64,000 nt of DNA, taken from the NCBI GenBank assembly GCA_013420905.1, contig JAAXNY010000021.1, positions 248,001 to 312,000 on the forward strand, written 5' to 3'. The stretch comes from Collybia mongolica. Lineage: Eukaryota > Basidiomycota > Agaricomycetes > Agaricales > Clitocybaceae. Positions within the stretch are counted from its first letter, which is position 1. Each line of letters begins with the position of its first letter. The translations under genes and the position numbers were made by a program. The notes under the pieces are model-generated. The model made no database searches and was not told the DNA's origin. It was given only the letters and a program-made list of their open reading frames with translations. Of the stretch, positions 11,102 through 23,300 are shown in pieces.

Positions 11102-11430
11102 CGCCGTACACGCAAACATCTTATATACCACGCCCAAGGGACTGCAATATTACTCAATTTAGTACATCACACTTGTTGTGCTCGTTCCCTTTCAATGATA
11201 GATTATTGCCGGTGCCGATACATGAAACACAACAGATATTGATGAGGGGAACATCTGTCTAGGCAAATTTAACACCAAAAGATGCCTTTAAACGTTACAA
11301 ATACGCGACGCGTCTATCGGTTTATCCCACCCCCTGAGAGCACCATGTACTGTATATACCGTCTCAAACTGTAACGGTAGTTCACCCTTATCTCATGTCT
11401 CACCGCCCTCCAACTACGTGTATAGTAAGG
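10873..11430 (+). repeat. Diverged segmental duplicate of about 14055-14600
   Basis: Coding tail and 3' flank are both duplicated. Shared words beyond the stop codon include CACACTTG(T/C)TGTGCTCGTTCC, CATGAAACACAAC, GAGGGGAACAT and GGTTTATCCCA, in the same order and with similar spacing. The duplication therefore covered at least the 3' half of the gene and about 330 bases downstream. Confidence 0.8.
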
Positions 11431-13077
11431 TGGTGCATACATCGTATGAATCAAGGGAGAAGAGGGGTCGCAGCGTGAGATAAAGGAGTGGATCGAATCA
11501 ACGGCACGCTTGTGTAGAGATTGGTAAACGCCTGATAGAGATTTGGGCGTCAATGCTAATGCGAGAGTCAACCTTGAAGACTGGAGGACGACGAACAGAA
11601 ATACATACTTGATATACAATAGAGCCGCATCCAGCAGCCTACAGCCCTAGTCAAAATCCGGAGTAGTGTGTGCTACAGGAAATAGTAGACCTAGGTCCAG
11701 GTCTTGACCACAATAAATAGGGCGAATGAACGTTAAAGCAAACGCGGAACGAACTCCGGAATCCCGTGATCCAGTACTCGGATACCAACCACGTGTTTTC
11801 ATTCTATGCTTCGACAACATCAACAAACAAGTCAGACACCCTATCCTTCACTCACCCTTGGTCGATCTCATATTTTAGCGTTTCTAGGGTTTCCAACCTT
11901 CTTGAACCACGACGTAGACCACAATGGCTCACAACGTAAAACTTCGAAACCTCATGAGTATCGATCATGCTATCGGTATTGTATGTACGTGGGTCATTGA
12001 ATGTGGGATCCTCGAGCCTCAAGCCTCTGAGAGCGCTGAGGTCTCGTTACCCAGGGTAAGAGGTAAGCCAAATCCTGCGAAACCTCTCGGACTTCCGAAT
12101 TGCCGAAGTCCTGACACCTCATTATCCGGTACAAGTAGCAGGCCAAATCTCGTTAGACTTCTCGCATCTATGTTCCAAATCATGGTCAATTGGAAACTGG
12201 ATCACCAGCGCTTGATAAGACCATGTACCTTACCTACCCATACATTACATTTAAACACCCCATGAGTGGCGCATTGAATACCTAATCCGTGCTTTCGACT
12301 GACTTATCGGCTTCAAGGATTCAAGAGGTACCCCATCACCACCTGCCCCTACACCACCATAATAGCGTATACTAAAGAAGTGATGGCCCGGTAATCAAGC
12401 ATACGCCGCGATCAGTATCCCGTGTATATAGTTTAAGCGTCTACATCACTCAATTCCGTTTGGGTTAGAACGTACCAAAGGCCTGACAACCTAACATTCA
12501 ATAAGCAATCACAACGAATCATCCAAGTCCAAGACACGCGAAAGCTCTTTCTCTTAGAGGTTGAACGTGAGATTGGAGAACTTTCCACAAATCCCGAGGT
12601 TTGGTATCCAAAGGATCTAGACATCATCACGCTCTTTACATTCGGCAATATTCCAGCCCTTATACATATCTCAGTATTCAGATCCTAAAAGTGGGAGAAA
12701 AACTGTCCAAGGATAACAAAAAGCTTAACTTCAAATGACTTACACTAGGATGAATGACACATTTTCCTATACCCTCGCTGGTTTTTCACCTTGATGTCGT
12801 GGTATCAGATTCCGATGTCGACACTTCTTACTAGTCCATAAATGGAGACATCTGGGCCCGGCGGCAGCTACATAGAGTCGGAAATATATCCCTCCCACAA
12901 ATTCGGCCGCTCTTCTATCCATATACACGCGCGCTCTAGCCGTCAATATAGATATGATCAACTCGTGTCATTTTTGCGCTCAGGATGATGACACAAGATA
13001 AACGTTTCATCTGTAGTTGATGGTTGAGGTTCTCATTATCTCCAGACAAATGTCATACATAAATACTCGGGGCAAAT
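11431..13077. other. Intergenic, no gene recognised
   Basis: Only short ORFs below about 115 codons without recognisable motifs. The right end must contain the promoter of the membrane-protein gene starting at 13078; an AT-rich CATAAATA word lies about 20 bases before the ATG, too close to be a confident TATA box. Confidence 0.5.
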
Positions 13078-14260
13078 ATGTGGTCCCCGTTCTACATGGT
13101 TTCGTGGCTACACCTGATCTTCATTGCTTCCCTTTTGTGCGCTCACATCCACGCGCGTATCACTAACTATACCATCGACGATACTGCTCCTGACCCACGC
13201 ACTGGACGCTCCATCCTTTACTTACCAACTACTGATTGGAACACCGCAACGCGTTGCCAAGGAGGCCCAGGGAGGCCAAAATGTCTTGCTCAGCCGGACA
13301 AGAGTCGTGTCAATGACGGCACATGGCATGAGGGCACTGTAAGCCTTCGGATTTTGTGTTCAGCTTTGTGGTTCATTTTGTCAACATAGTTTTTTCCTCG
13401 TGATTCGCCCACCCCCCTCACCGCCACAGTTCAGTTTGATGGTTTCTAAATTCTACTTGTCTATTGCATACAACCAAGTTCATATGTATTGTTCCAGGAA
13501 CTGCTCTTTATGTCTTTTGTGTCTTGACCGGTCGGAGTACTGACATAAGTTTTTGGCTTGACGGTCAACCTGCTGGAGTTTTCACACAACGAGCTTCCAA
13601 CAACGCAGAGTACGAGTACGATGTTCTCGCATTTTCGGAGACCTCCCTTCTGCCAGGTTCACACGAATTGAAGATCATAAATGGAAGAGTTGGCGGGGCC
13701 GAAACCCTGATTATTCTTGACCAAATTGTCTACTCGTCAGTGGTGTTCATGTGTTTCTATTCAATTTGAGAATAACGCCACGCAATTTTCTGTGTAGCGT
13801 CGAGGATAGTACCATCATACCTACCGCAGGCCCGGTAACCTTCAGCACATCCCTATCTCCAGACCACCCAATCCAACAGAATACCCCAACACCCCAGTCA
13901 ACTACGTTCATTACCTCAAGTCCTACAGCTACCCCGAATCATAGTACTCCATCACGTACCATGCAACCCGGCCCCATCATCGGGATAGTTCTCGGATCCC
14001 TCGCCGTGTTTATTGCTTTGTTGTCGATTTTAATAGTTTGTTGGAGACATAGACGTCAAACCCGAACCACTGTCTGTGGGGAGATACCTGCTAGAGATGA
14101 AGGTTCCAACAATGGTTCTCCGGAAGATGTCGCTAACCCCTTCCCTTCATACATCCATCCTCCCGCGCTAGATCCCAACCTGCCCATGCGATGGGTCGTA
14201 GCCTCGGACCCGAAATCCACACTACTTGACAGGTTGGCACCCCCACCAGAGTATGCATAA
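13078..14260 (+). CDS. Single-pass membrane protein with signal peptide, ectodomain and PPEY tail
   Basis: Four exons (13078-13338, 13390-13441, 13498-13735, 13798-14260) give 337 residues. Residues 1-26 form a signal peptide (WLHLIFIASLLCAHIHA). The ectodomain starts ITNYTIDDTAPDPRTGRSI and carries LTATVQFDGTALYVFCVL, DISFWLDGQPAGVF and LDQIVYS. This is the pattern of a large basidiomycete family of unknown function with a galactose-binding-like fold feel. A Ser/Thr-rich stalk, a TM helix (IIGIVLGSLAVFIALLSILI) and a basic stop-transfer CWRHRR follow. The tail ends PPPEYA, a PPxY-type motif that could recruit WW-domain ubiquitin ligases (inference). Intron 3 uses GTCAGT; this donor is the only one that keeps the frame. 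A C-terminal stub (10873) and a 5'-truncated copy (17857) surround it. Confidence 0.8.
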
Positions 14261-14600
14261 TGGCATCGTGCGAACATTTCATATACTCTACGCGTCCTTT
14301 GTGTTAATAAATAATTCTCAAAGAGGGGCGTAATATTACTCACATCACACTTGCTGTGCTCGTTCCGTTTCAATAGTAAGTCATTGATGATGCTGACCCA
14401 TGAAACACAACGGATATTGGTGAGGGGAACATGTGTTTAGGCGACCTTGACGGGTTGTTACAAATACACAACACACCTATGGGTTTATCCCATAATGCTG
14501 AACCTTCTGAAAACTCTGCGTACTGTATAAACCACCTCAAACCGTAACAGCAACTCCTCCTCATATCATGCCTTACCGCCCCCAACCATGAGTACGCCAC

Positions 14601-15698
14601 CAGTGCCAGGGTACCTCACAAAATACATATCTCGCGCCCCACTGAGCTTCTCAATACATGTATCCCACAGCGGTCGGCAGTGCCGCCCTACTCATTCGCC
14701 GAATCTCCGTACCATCATGAGGGGTTTTGCAGTTCCCATTGCCCGTGGCAATCCGGAGTTCTCTTGCGCTAACCTGGTCCCTCTGAGCGCCGTATGGGAT
14801 GTATTCACTACCGCCTGGCTAGACACAAATGATGGTCCATGCATCCCCGCAACCATGTGCGCCGTGCGCAACACTGTGTCCCTTAAAAACCTTGTATGAA
14901 TACAAGTTGTGCGCTACGCCATGATTTAAAATAGATCGGTGGGGTTAGGAGGATAGATTAATACGACAGAACGCATTCCGGGCACTATTTAATGAAAAGT
15001 TACGCCGTATGGCAGCGGGTTGATGGTCTTTAGTGATATTCTTCATCACCCCAACTTATGGATATAGGTATTGTGAAACCGCATCATTCCATGACATTCA
15101 ACTTCTTCCGTGTTATTTCTGCGCATCACAGCACAACACCAAAGTTTCATCCATATCATGTAGCAACTTCCCCATACAGGAAGTCTCAGGAACACCAATT
15201 CATTAAGAGCTGAAGGTTACGAGTAGAAAACGGAGATAAAAATGGGTCATGATATTGGATTTATCTCTATATGGATAGGTCTCGGATTTGTCACTCTATT
15301 ATTGCTTTCGCAGCTATTTTTCTTTTCTCTTGAAGATTTTGGCGCCAAACCCTAACCCCCTATGGGTGCTGAGACTCTTTCCAGAAATAGAATTCTCATC
15401 AACCCTCCTCCCTAATATGACCACACCTCTTAACGCTAAATCGTGACCAGCCTCAGTGAGGGTCATAGATTCATATGCGCAGTGAGAGGACTCTACCCTC
15501 CCAAGGATGTCCACAAACCCGTTGTACATGGGGCGTTTTATTAGGCCTCGCCAACATCGCATGTCAGTTTCTAATGAACTCTAAAAATGGAATATAATAT
15601 TGCTCGACTTTAGTAGATCATTCTCTACTTATTCGCGTTGTTTCTGTGATAAAATCTTCGAAGAGCGGCATGTGAATGCCGTCATGAAACGATTCTAC
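14601..15698. other. Intergenic, no gene recognised
   Basis: Two ORFs of 80-105 codons (plus 14588-14899; minus 15314-15562) lack recognisable motifs, good splice context or a paralogue in the window. I do not call them genes. Confidence 0.4.
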
Positions 15699-16968
15699 CT
15701 ACAGTTTTTTCGCAGATCTCAAAAGTGGGAACCGATTAGTCACCAGGCTGGCCATGTTTGGCGGAAATGGAAAGTCATAGTGTTGCGTATGGAGGCGTAT
15801 GGATAACTTCGTTAGAGCTTGGAAACCTTGCACTGCGAGAATGGAGTCTAGAGATGTCGTCCAGTCTTCCAAGGAAAAGGTCACGGGTGTGGTCGGATTC
15901 GGAAAGAGTGTGAGGGAGATTTTCTCTAAGCGGTTTTTATGACTGCCCATGTACTGCAAACAATTAATGATCCAGGGAATTCTGGAATTGTTGCTGGCGA
16001 TAGGTCCGTTTAATGTGAAAGACAGGGCGATGAACCTCAAGTTAACCAACACGCCAAAATTCATCGGTCCCATATCATAGGGCGCCCCTGTGGTCGATGT
16101 CGTGAGCCTCTGCTCAACCAATACGAGACCTACTCACAAAGGTTTGAGTCAATCAGTAAATCGATGACAGGTATGAACGCATGTTCCCAGATCAAACATT
16201 CGAGTGATCCTGAAACAGCTTGAAACATCTCCCAAACGTCTCCCCTCATCTTGGAGTTGGCACCAGTAAGCCTCAGGGCGCGTAGATGTGAACTCGTAGG
16301 GGCGCTTCTGGTTGCATCATCATCTTCCAAAGCTTCAGGATGCCTGTGGTCACGATATCAAACTCCAATACGTCCAGCCAAGATCCCTCGCTGAGTATAT
16401 CTGTATCCCGACGAGGAGCGACTCCCGGCTCGTCGCTTTTCAGCAAAGCACCTGAGAGTGAAAGCCTTCGTAACTGTCGGAATTGCAGAATTTCAATCAT
16501 AGGAAAGCCTTCGATACCAGTGAGGCAAAGGTGATAGAGGTCTGGTGATTTGCATAGCTTGAGAACGGCTGATTTCCAAGTTGGCGTTTGTGGATACAAA
16601 GAGAAATGACGAAGGCGGTGGAGGGCGTCAAAAATGTTGGGAAGGACGTCATCAGACATGCGAATTGATGATGGTTTGGTCATGATCGGTGGGTGCCAGA
16701 GGTCCCTTATATCCAAGGAAAAGTCCTGAACATATAACGCAAGCGTGGGATTTGATGCAAAGACAACTTGCAGGCGATGAGCTCGCCTTCGGTCTTTAGA
16801 GAGACGGTAACAGATTTTCAGATATATCTTCGCGAAGAGTTGCCGTTGACTGAACGATAGAAATGACCGCGAAACAAGTGAGGTGGTCTTGAGCGTGTTG
16901 GGATCGTCTTGAAGTTTGTCAATGATACTTCCAACAACGTCGAGAGGAATAGGAGTGGATAGAACCAT
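15699..16968 (-). pseudogene. F-box/LRR-like protein, one frameshift
   Basis: The N-terminus PIPLDVVGSIIDKLQDDPNT followed by LVSRSFLSFSQRQLFAKI is an F-box-like opening typical of Agaricomycete F-box proteins, which act as SCF ubiquitin-ligase adaptors. Leucine-rich stretches follow (LYHLCLTGIEGFP, LRRLSLSGALL). Around 16325-16340 the frame changes by one base: LEFDIVTTGILKLW ends in one frame, and EDDDATRSAPTSSHLRALRL continues in the next. A 50-base intron (16088-16137) then joins to LWAPYDMGPMNFGVLVNLRF and the rest, ending SAKKL. The frame change has no usable intron, so it is an indel or a sequence error; if an error, the gene would be intact at about 400 residues. Confidence 0.7.
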
Positions 16969-17265
16969 ATTCCCTACAGAAAAAAATCAGCTGAGATGTG
17001 GTATTGGAGTGGCATTGAGTGACGATGGAAGAGATGACGCGTCCCAAACATGTGTTTAAACCACGTGACTCACCCATCAGTCCTTTCCTTCACCCAGTGA
17101 AACGGGTCCACATGAACTATATCGCCGACAAACAATAATCTTTTGTTTGAAGGGTGACAGAATACAAGCGCAGGTAGCTGTGGGGACTGATGACGATCAC
17201 TTATAGGGCAGTTCGTCGCATACCTCGTCAATCAATCTGATAGTCTGAGGCACTGAGCTCTATCA

Positions 17266-17514
17266 TTACCAACGGCACATGGAGGTCCTACCAACCGAGA
17301 ACAACAGCAGAACGAGGACGCCAATGTTCTTCCGAAAGTCCGCCTCCAAAGCGCAGTGAATCAACGTGTGGTGGTGGTATTTCAACCCTTCCCTTGTGAG
17401 AACACATTTTAGTGACGTCGTCCATTCTTCCGAATACTCTAGGTCACAACTTGTGGGTGTGCCTGAATTTGAAAGTGATGCAAGATCAAACTCTTGTAGG
17501 TTTGGATCAGCCAT
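17266..17514 (-). pseudogene. Remnant of an F-box/LRR-like paralogue
   Basis: The short frame contains SEEWTTSLKCVLTREGLKY, similar to LEDWTTSLDSILAVQGFQA near the C-terminus of the F-box-like gene at 15699-16968. Only this C-terminal patch is visible, with no start or F-box upstream. It is probably a leftover of a duplication. Confidence 0.45.
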
Positions 17515-17856
17515 CGTCTCCAGTCAACTTCTTCCTATTCATACGGCACCGCCCTGTCAGATCGTTTTCTTATCCAGAAACCCTTCGCCACCAACTCTAT
17601 CCCATCCAGGGTCTAGATCTCTAGGATGCTCCACGAACTTGACCACTCTACTATCTACGAGAATGCGCGCTCTGAGCTCACGCGCCACCGGGAGTCAGTG
17701 CAGCTTGCTACATGCCACAGGTACGTAGACAATCAGGGTCCCTGTGCGCTGACCCAACCTCGCTAGAACCGTTAGCGGGTTTGCGGTGCCTCTACTTGGC
17801 GGTCTGAACACCTTGCGTGGCATATCACCCAGATTATAGGATTTAACAGGAGATCG

Positions 17857-18935
17857 GAATGCCTTGCTCAGCCGGACAAGAGTCGTGTCTATGGCGGCAC
17901 ATGGCATGAGGGCACTGTAAGCCCTCGGATCTTGTTTTCCTCTCAGCTCTGGGGCTCATTCCATCGGTATAGTTCTTTCCTCGTGATCCGGCTACCCCCC
18001 TCACCGCCACCGTTCAGTTCGATGGTTTGTTATGGATTCTAATTGTCCATCGCATATAGCCAAACTCTGACGTACTCTTCTAGGTTCCGCCGTTTATGTC
18101 TTTTGTGTCCTGGATGGTAGGCTTGTGAGAGAGAATACCTACATGAGTTTCATGCTTGACGGTCAAGCCGCCGGGGTTTTTACACGAGCTCCCAGCGGCG
18201 TAGACTATGTGTACGACTTTCTCGCGTTTTCGGACACCTCACTCCTGCAAGGTTCACATGAATTGAAGATCACGAACAGAAGAGTTGGCGGGGATAGAAC
18301 CCTGATTATTCTTGACCGGATCGTCTATTCGTCAGTGTAGTTCGTTGTTTCCTTATCCGGTTTGAAAATAACGCCACGCCATTTCCTGTGTAGCACATCC
18401 CTACCTCCAGACCACTCAAGTTCACGGAATATCCCCACACCGCTATTGGATACGTTCATTACCTCATCCACCCTGCTTACCTCCAGACCATTCCGACCTC
18501 CAGTATTAGCCGAAGATGACTCAGATCAAGAACTGGAGACTGCGGACGCTGCTCTGAAGGTCTTCCGAGGTCCGGCGCAGTACCTTGCCATTCCTGTAGG
18601 GGCGCTCTTGTTCTTTGGGCTAATTTATCTCCTGGGCTGCCGTTCGTCGCGGAAGAAGGCGGACGAGTCTCTAAAGTCTCCTCGAACCGGTTACGCACCC
18701 TGGAACCGGGTATCCGGGACTGAAGGTCCTGGTCTGGCAGAAAGGTGAGCTCCAAATTAGTTGCGCACGAGCTATTTCAAACCACGTTCCTAGTGCATCA
18801 ACACCATTGATCGATGAGCCTCATGTTATTCGTGGCGTACAGAATAGAAACCACGATGCGAGTCGCTCCCGTGAATCACGGAACTACTCCCTGGGTGATG
18901 TATCTGGCTTGGGCTCACTTATGTCGTCCATATGA
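17857..18935 (+). pseudogene. 5'-truncated paralogue of the 13078-14260 membrane protein with a different TM/tail
   Basis: Exons at 17857-17916 (partial), 17973-18024, 18084-18330, 18394-18744 and 18794-18935 stay in one frame. Exon 2 is 52 bases in both copies, and introns sit at the same positions as in the complete gene. Shared ectodomain patches are LTATVQFDG, FMLDGQAAGVF and LDRIVYS. Homology stops abruptly at about 17855, removing the signal peptide and N-terminal ectodomain, so secretion is unlikely unless another 5' exon exists. After the stalk the copy diverges: its TM is YLAIPVGALLFFGLIYLLG and the tail has no PPEY. The last join, across a 49-base intron (18745-18793), extends the protein by 47 codons beyond a stop read without splicing. 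Confidence 0.65.
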
Positions 18936-19167
18936 TGCAGTGCAGTACACAGGGCCGCAGGTGTGTTGTGAGGGCTGACGATGGTCACCGGTCACCTAAT
19001 GAGTCACTCACATTTTTATGAAATACAAACACCGTATACTTTACGCCATACATATAACTAAGGCCATTCCAGGGCAGATCCGGTCACGTAGTACATCAGA
19101 AATCTCCCAATTAGCATGACCACAATGCATATTTACAGAGTCCACCAGTATGACAAAATATACGATC

Positions 19168-20331
19168 CTAGACCTCCTTACTCGGGCTCTCCGACCTGCG
19201 TTCTCTCCCAGGGACCTCTACTTCCTCCCAGTCCTCCAAATTCTCACTACGGAAGTTACCCGTACGCTGTTGTCCTCTCCAGAAGCCCCAATGCAACTTA
19301 CGCAAGCCGCCACTGCGCACAACAACGATCCCGCGCACAATAGTGAATATAATGCAATACGCGATCGCGATACCTACGATATATGCCGCGAGGAGGTTAT
19401 GAGCCTTTGCAGGGTTGAGAAAATCATACGCTATGACCCGAGGTGAGTATATGGACATGCAGGAACTTCAGGCCCGACTTACGGTAGATGCCTTGTGTAG
19501 CACGCGTCACGTATGCGACCCCGAGGTATCCCGCCAGTGCGAGGAAGACGAGAGGAAGCATCAACCATGGGGTAGGCGGGCTACGTGAGATGAGGGCATC
19601 TGTCAACGCGAAGGCTGTGTTGAGAATGTGGACAGAGATGTTGGAATAGGCTGGGGTAAAACGTGGTTGGAGGATGGGATAATATGAGCTACAGTGGAAA
19701 ACGATCATACACTAGCAAACGCACCTTCGTATGGAGTATAAAAGGACTCGGAGGATGCGAGAAGACCCCAATATACAATTGTCACAAGAATAGCTGTGTA
19801 CTGCCTATGAGAACCCCGGTGAATCGGACAGATGAGACTCACGGAATACATGTATTGTAGTCTGTAGCCACACATGCAGCGCTTGAAATGGGCGGGGCCA
19901 ACTTTGCAATGGGTACATAACCGGATCTTCCATATTCCTACCACCCATCTTCTGAGAAGTGCCTGACCGCAGCCGTAACGTCCCTTCGCGCTGTCGAAGC
20001 CTGCGAGCGAAGAACCATGTTTGAACGCCAGAGGCCCAGAAGTACGCACAGATGCCGATGTAGGTAAGGTGCGTGAAGTAGCTGAAGTAGCTGTAGATAC
20101 GTGAGGCGATGCGGCTTTGTGTGATGAGAAGACGACTTGGACATACCTTGACCCAGTTTTCTCGACAATAGAGTCGTGTGCTATAGTGACGATAAGGGTA
20201 ACAAGGGTGTAGAGTGCGATTGTCAAACGGATTAGAGCCAAGCTACGGGGCGTCAGGACGGGAGATGTGACATGGAGGTTGGAGGGATCGAATGAGTTCG
20301 AGACGCCGAGATGAGGGTATATGTTCCGCAT
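19168..20331 (-). CDS. Multi-pass membrane protein, FAR-17a/AIG1-like
   Basis: Five exons (20147-20331, 19843-20090, 19725-19793, 19483-19650, 19168-19430) with introns of 49-74 bases give an intact 310-residue protein. About six hydrophobic segments are visible, including ALIRLTIALYTLVTLIV, YFSYFTHLTYIGICAYFWA, ILVTIVYWGLLASS, LMLPLVFLALAGYLGVAYV and NLLAAYIVGIAIAYCIIF. The signatures YFTHLTYIGI, VTIVYW and THATQG-like TRATQGIYPYDFLNP fit the FAR-17a/AIG1 (ADTRP-type) family, whose animal members hydrolyse fatty-acid esters of hydroxy fatty acids. The fungal role is unknown, and I did not verify the catalytic Thr/His pair. The ATG at 20331 is used because the frame upstream has no ATG. The acidic tail (ENLEDWEEVEV) is cytosolic by inference. 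Confidence 0.75.
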
Positions 20332-23300
20332 GTGTTCGAGTTTCGAGTTTCGGATTGCGGTCAGCAAAAAGTCAGATTTCTGCCCCAAAGTGTGCTTCGT
20401 GAGAAATGTGTACGCGGGTGGGTTTCCAGTCCCACGGAGTCAAGGAACAATGAGCGGGAGTGGAGACTTTACAGTCTAAGGACAGTATATAGGTGGCAGG
20501 AAAGCACAGCTCAACACACAAACGAAAAAGACGAAGAGACGAGGGAGAGAGGACGAAAAGCTCCAACGACACCTGCGTCGTGTGTGGCGGGAAGAGAAAA
20601 GAGACGCGATCGCATAACAACCAACATCGCTTAATTCGTTTAATTAGTGCGGGCCGCCATTCGACTTCGCTTCCCAGGCTCGCGATCCACGTGGAACGGA
20701 GATTTCACGAAGCACTTGTCAATGATATGATTGAGTGGTCGTTCACCTTGTACGTCCGCCAGTACAAGGATGTGAGAATGATGAACACCGCCGACTGCGA
20801 GAAATACAAGGCATTGAATAATAGGAATCAGCTTATTGGACTCGATTCGTCGAAACGGAGGTGTGCTATGGATAATAAACAAGAATGTAAACACTTCACC
20901 CAGGGTATATCATTTATCTGTCAGTTTATTAGATCAAGATGTAAAGATCATCAGTGGATGGAAGTCATGAGTGACATCATCTCGACAGCACAACTTTTCT
21001 TTGAATGATGCGAGGAAACTATTCTTAGATTAGCTGTACCGTCGTGGTATGTATTCGAGGTATAAATAACACCACATAGGGGAGTTTGGGAGATTTTTCG
21101 CATCGTTGACTGGTTGAATAGAAATCCAATAACATTTCACTGCGGCGATTCCCATACGATCAGTGATGGTACTGGGAAGGAGGAAACGGCTCATTCGGCC
21201 AATAATGCTGCGATCCTGTTGTTTTGCCGGGTATCGAGGGAGGGGACAAGGCAAGTACAAGGAGCGTAAGTAGACTACGTGTCGGGGATAAGAGGCGTTG
21301 AGATCAGTGGCAAACTACCCCCAGCTCCTTCGTCAGCCCTGGCCATATCTCCTATAACATATTTATAGACAGTTAGTTATGTCGGAGCATCTGAGGTAGA
21401 TCAAATGTGCTCTGATCTGGGTTCGGCTATTTGACATGATCCCAATCTCAAATGCTGAACTGATTCTGCCTCGAGTTTAACAATTAGCTCTTACAATCTC
21501 CACCCGGTCGCCTACCATATATGGGCGAAATATCATAAACAGACCAGCCTGATGGTTCCGACTTCACCCAAATCTCAATTGCTTCAAGGCTGGTTCGAAG
21601 GCATTTTTTGTTTTGCCATATAATGATGACTTATCAGGATAATCTAGCGCAATTGCGATGGGTAATGATGGTGAACTGGTCCATCATCGTCAAGAAACTC
21701 TCTCATTGCTCTACGTCGACTTTGAGAGAACGGTTAAGACATGTAGGTGAGGGAGGCTAAGTGCAGTGAAGCTATTGTGAAATTCTTCTTTTTCCTCTCT
21801 ATTCCCCCCTGGTTGTGATCATCACGATTATCACGCTTTGTAAATTCACGATACGCAGTAAATTTATACCTAGGCCATTATTCCACAAACCTCTCGCCCC
21901 CGTCTTAGGTACGCTGCGCGGTCCGGCTCAAGTAAGTAAGATAATTTCCCTGGGGAAATAAACTACTTTTTGTTATACCCAGATCATCCCTCTACTGTTC
22001 TATTTTCCATCTGGACGATGGATATCTGGATTTGGCATGGGTGGGCTTAATTGGTCTCTCGTTGACTTCATTGCTAGGTGACTGCGAACGCGATAGATGA
22101 ATGATCGATGAGGCGCCTGCGCTTGCATCTGCCCCTACCTTCAGCTTGATGAGGCGGGCGTGAGTGCCCTTCGCGCTAGGCACGGACCTGTATGCCAATT
22201 TCTATATCAGACGCCGTATCATTTCCGAATGCTTGTTCCCGCGTGTACGCTGACTGACCTTATTCCAGGTTCGCGGGACGATTTGGGGAGGGAGTCAATC
22301 ATAGAAGGGGATAGAGATAGCGTCTATACCAAGAATATCTGATAAGCGTTCCTTGGAAGTTCGTCCCTAATTTGCCATCTGTGAACCGTGGTGAATTAGC
22401 ACGTCTGGACGATCTGCTGATAGTTGTTACAATTGGCTTTATGTTACCTCTTTCCTCCCCTGCGCCCCCTGATAGGATGTGACTACCGTACTGTTCACTG
22501 CTGTTGTGAAAATGAGCGGTTCCGAGTTTTTGTCATCTGATAGTGGGATTGCGGCCGCGAGTTTGAGAGTCAACCCCTGGTCTTTTTTTGCGGGTGCAAA
22601 CAGGTAGATATGCTATCAGAGGCAAGTGTGAGAGGTTCTGTGTAGCCTGCAATATCGGTGTAGACATACGTGCATTGGTTCCTTCGAGACTTTTAGCGGA
22701 CATGTGTACCACGTGATGCAGGCACATGGTGGACATGGACATTCGAATCAAGGAGTTCGTTCCGGAGGGCACATGAAGCTCCCAACACGCCCTCCACCGC
22801 ACCCACACACAAATTGTCGAATTACTTGACAAGGACCGTACGGCAAGCGTTATGGCGTACAGGGTGCACACTTAACCCCTATTGTGTGATGCGCGATAGG
22901 CAAAGCTTAACAAGTTACGAACCGATTATCATACAAACGCACTGTTGGCGCACTGTAACTCTCCCGGACATGCAGGCAGCTCTGTATTTGTTCAGAAGGT
23001 TAAGGAAATAAGACGGAATATCGTGTGCCGGATGGTATATTCGGGTGTTCGCTTGAATAGAGAGTGCCGCTATGAATCCCGGAGTGGAGGAAGATGCAAC
23101 ACTGAAAATTTCACATCACGTACTGAAGGATCGTTTTGATTGACTACACAGTTCAAAACGTCAGAGGTACGCTATCACCGACCCCCGACCTAAACCATAA
23201 AAATCACAACCTATTGGCCATGCTTAAGCGTTCCAATATCCGGGTGCTAACTTCGCCAAAATTCCAACATATATGCATACTCCTCTAGGCCACATGCCTC

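Noticed and set aside
20493..21008. 171-codon plus-strand ORF
   Set aside because: No motif, no splice structure and no paralogue; amino-acid composition looks like random translation after a basic start.
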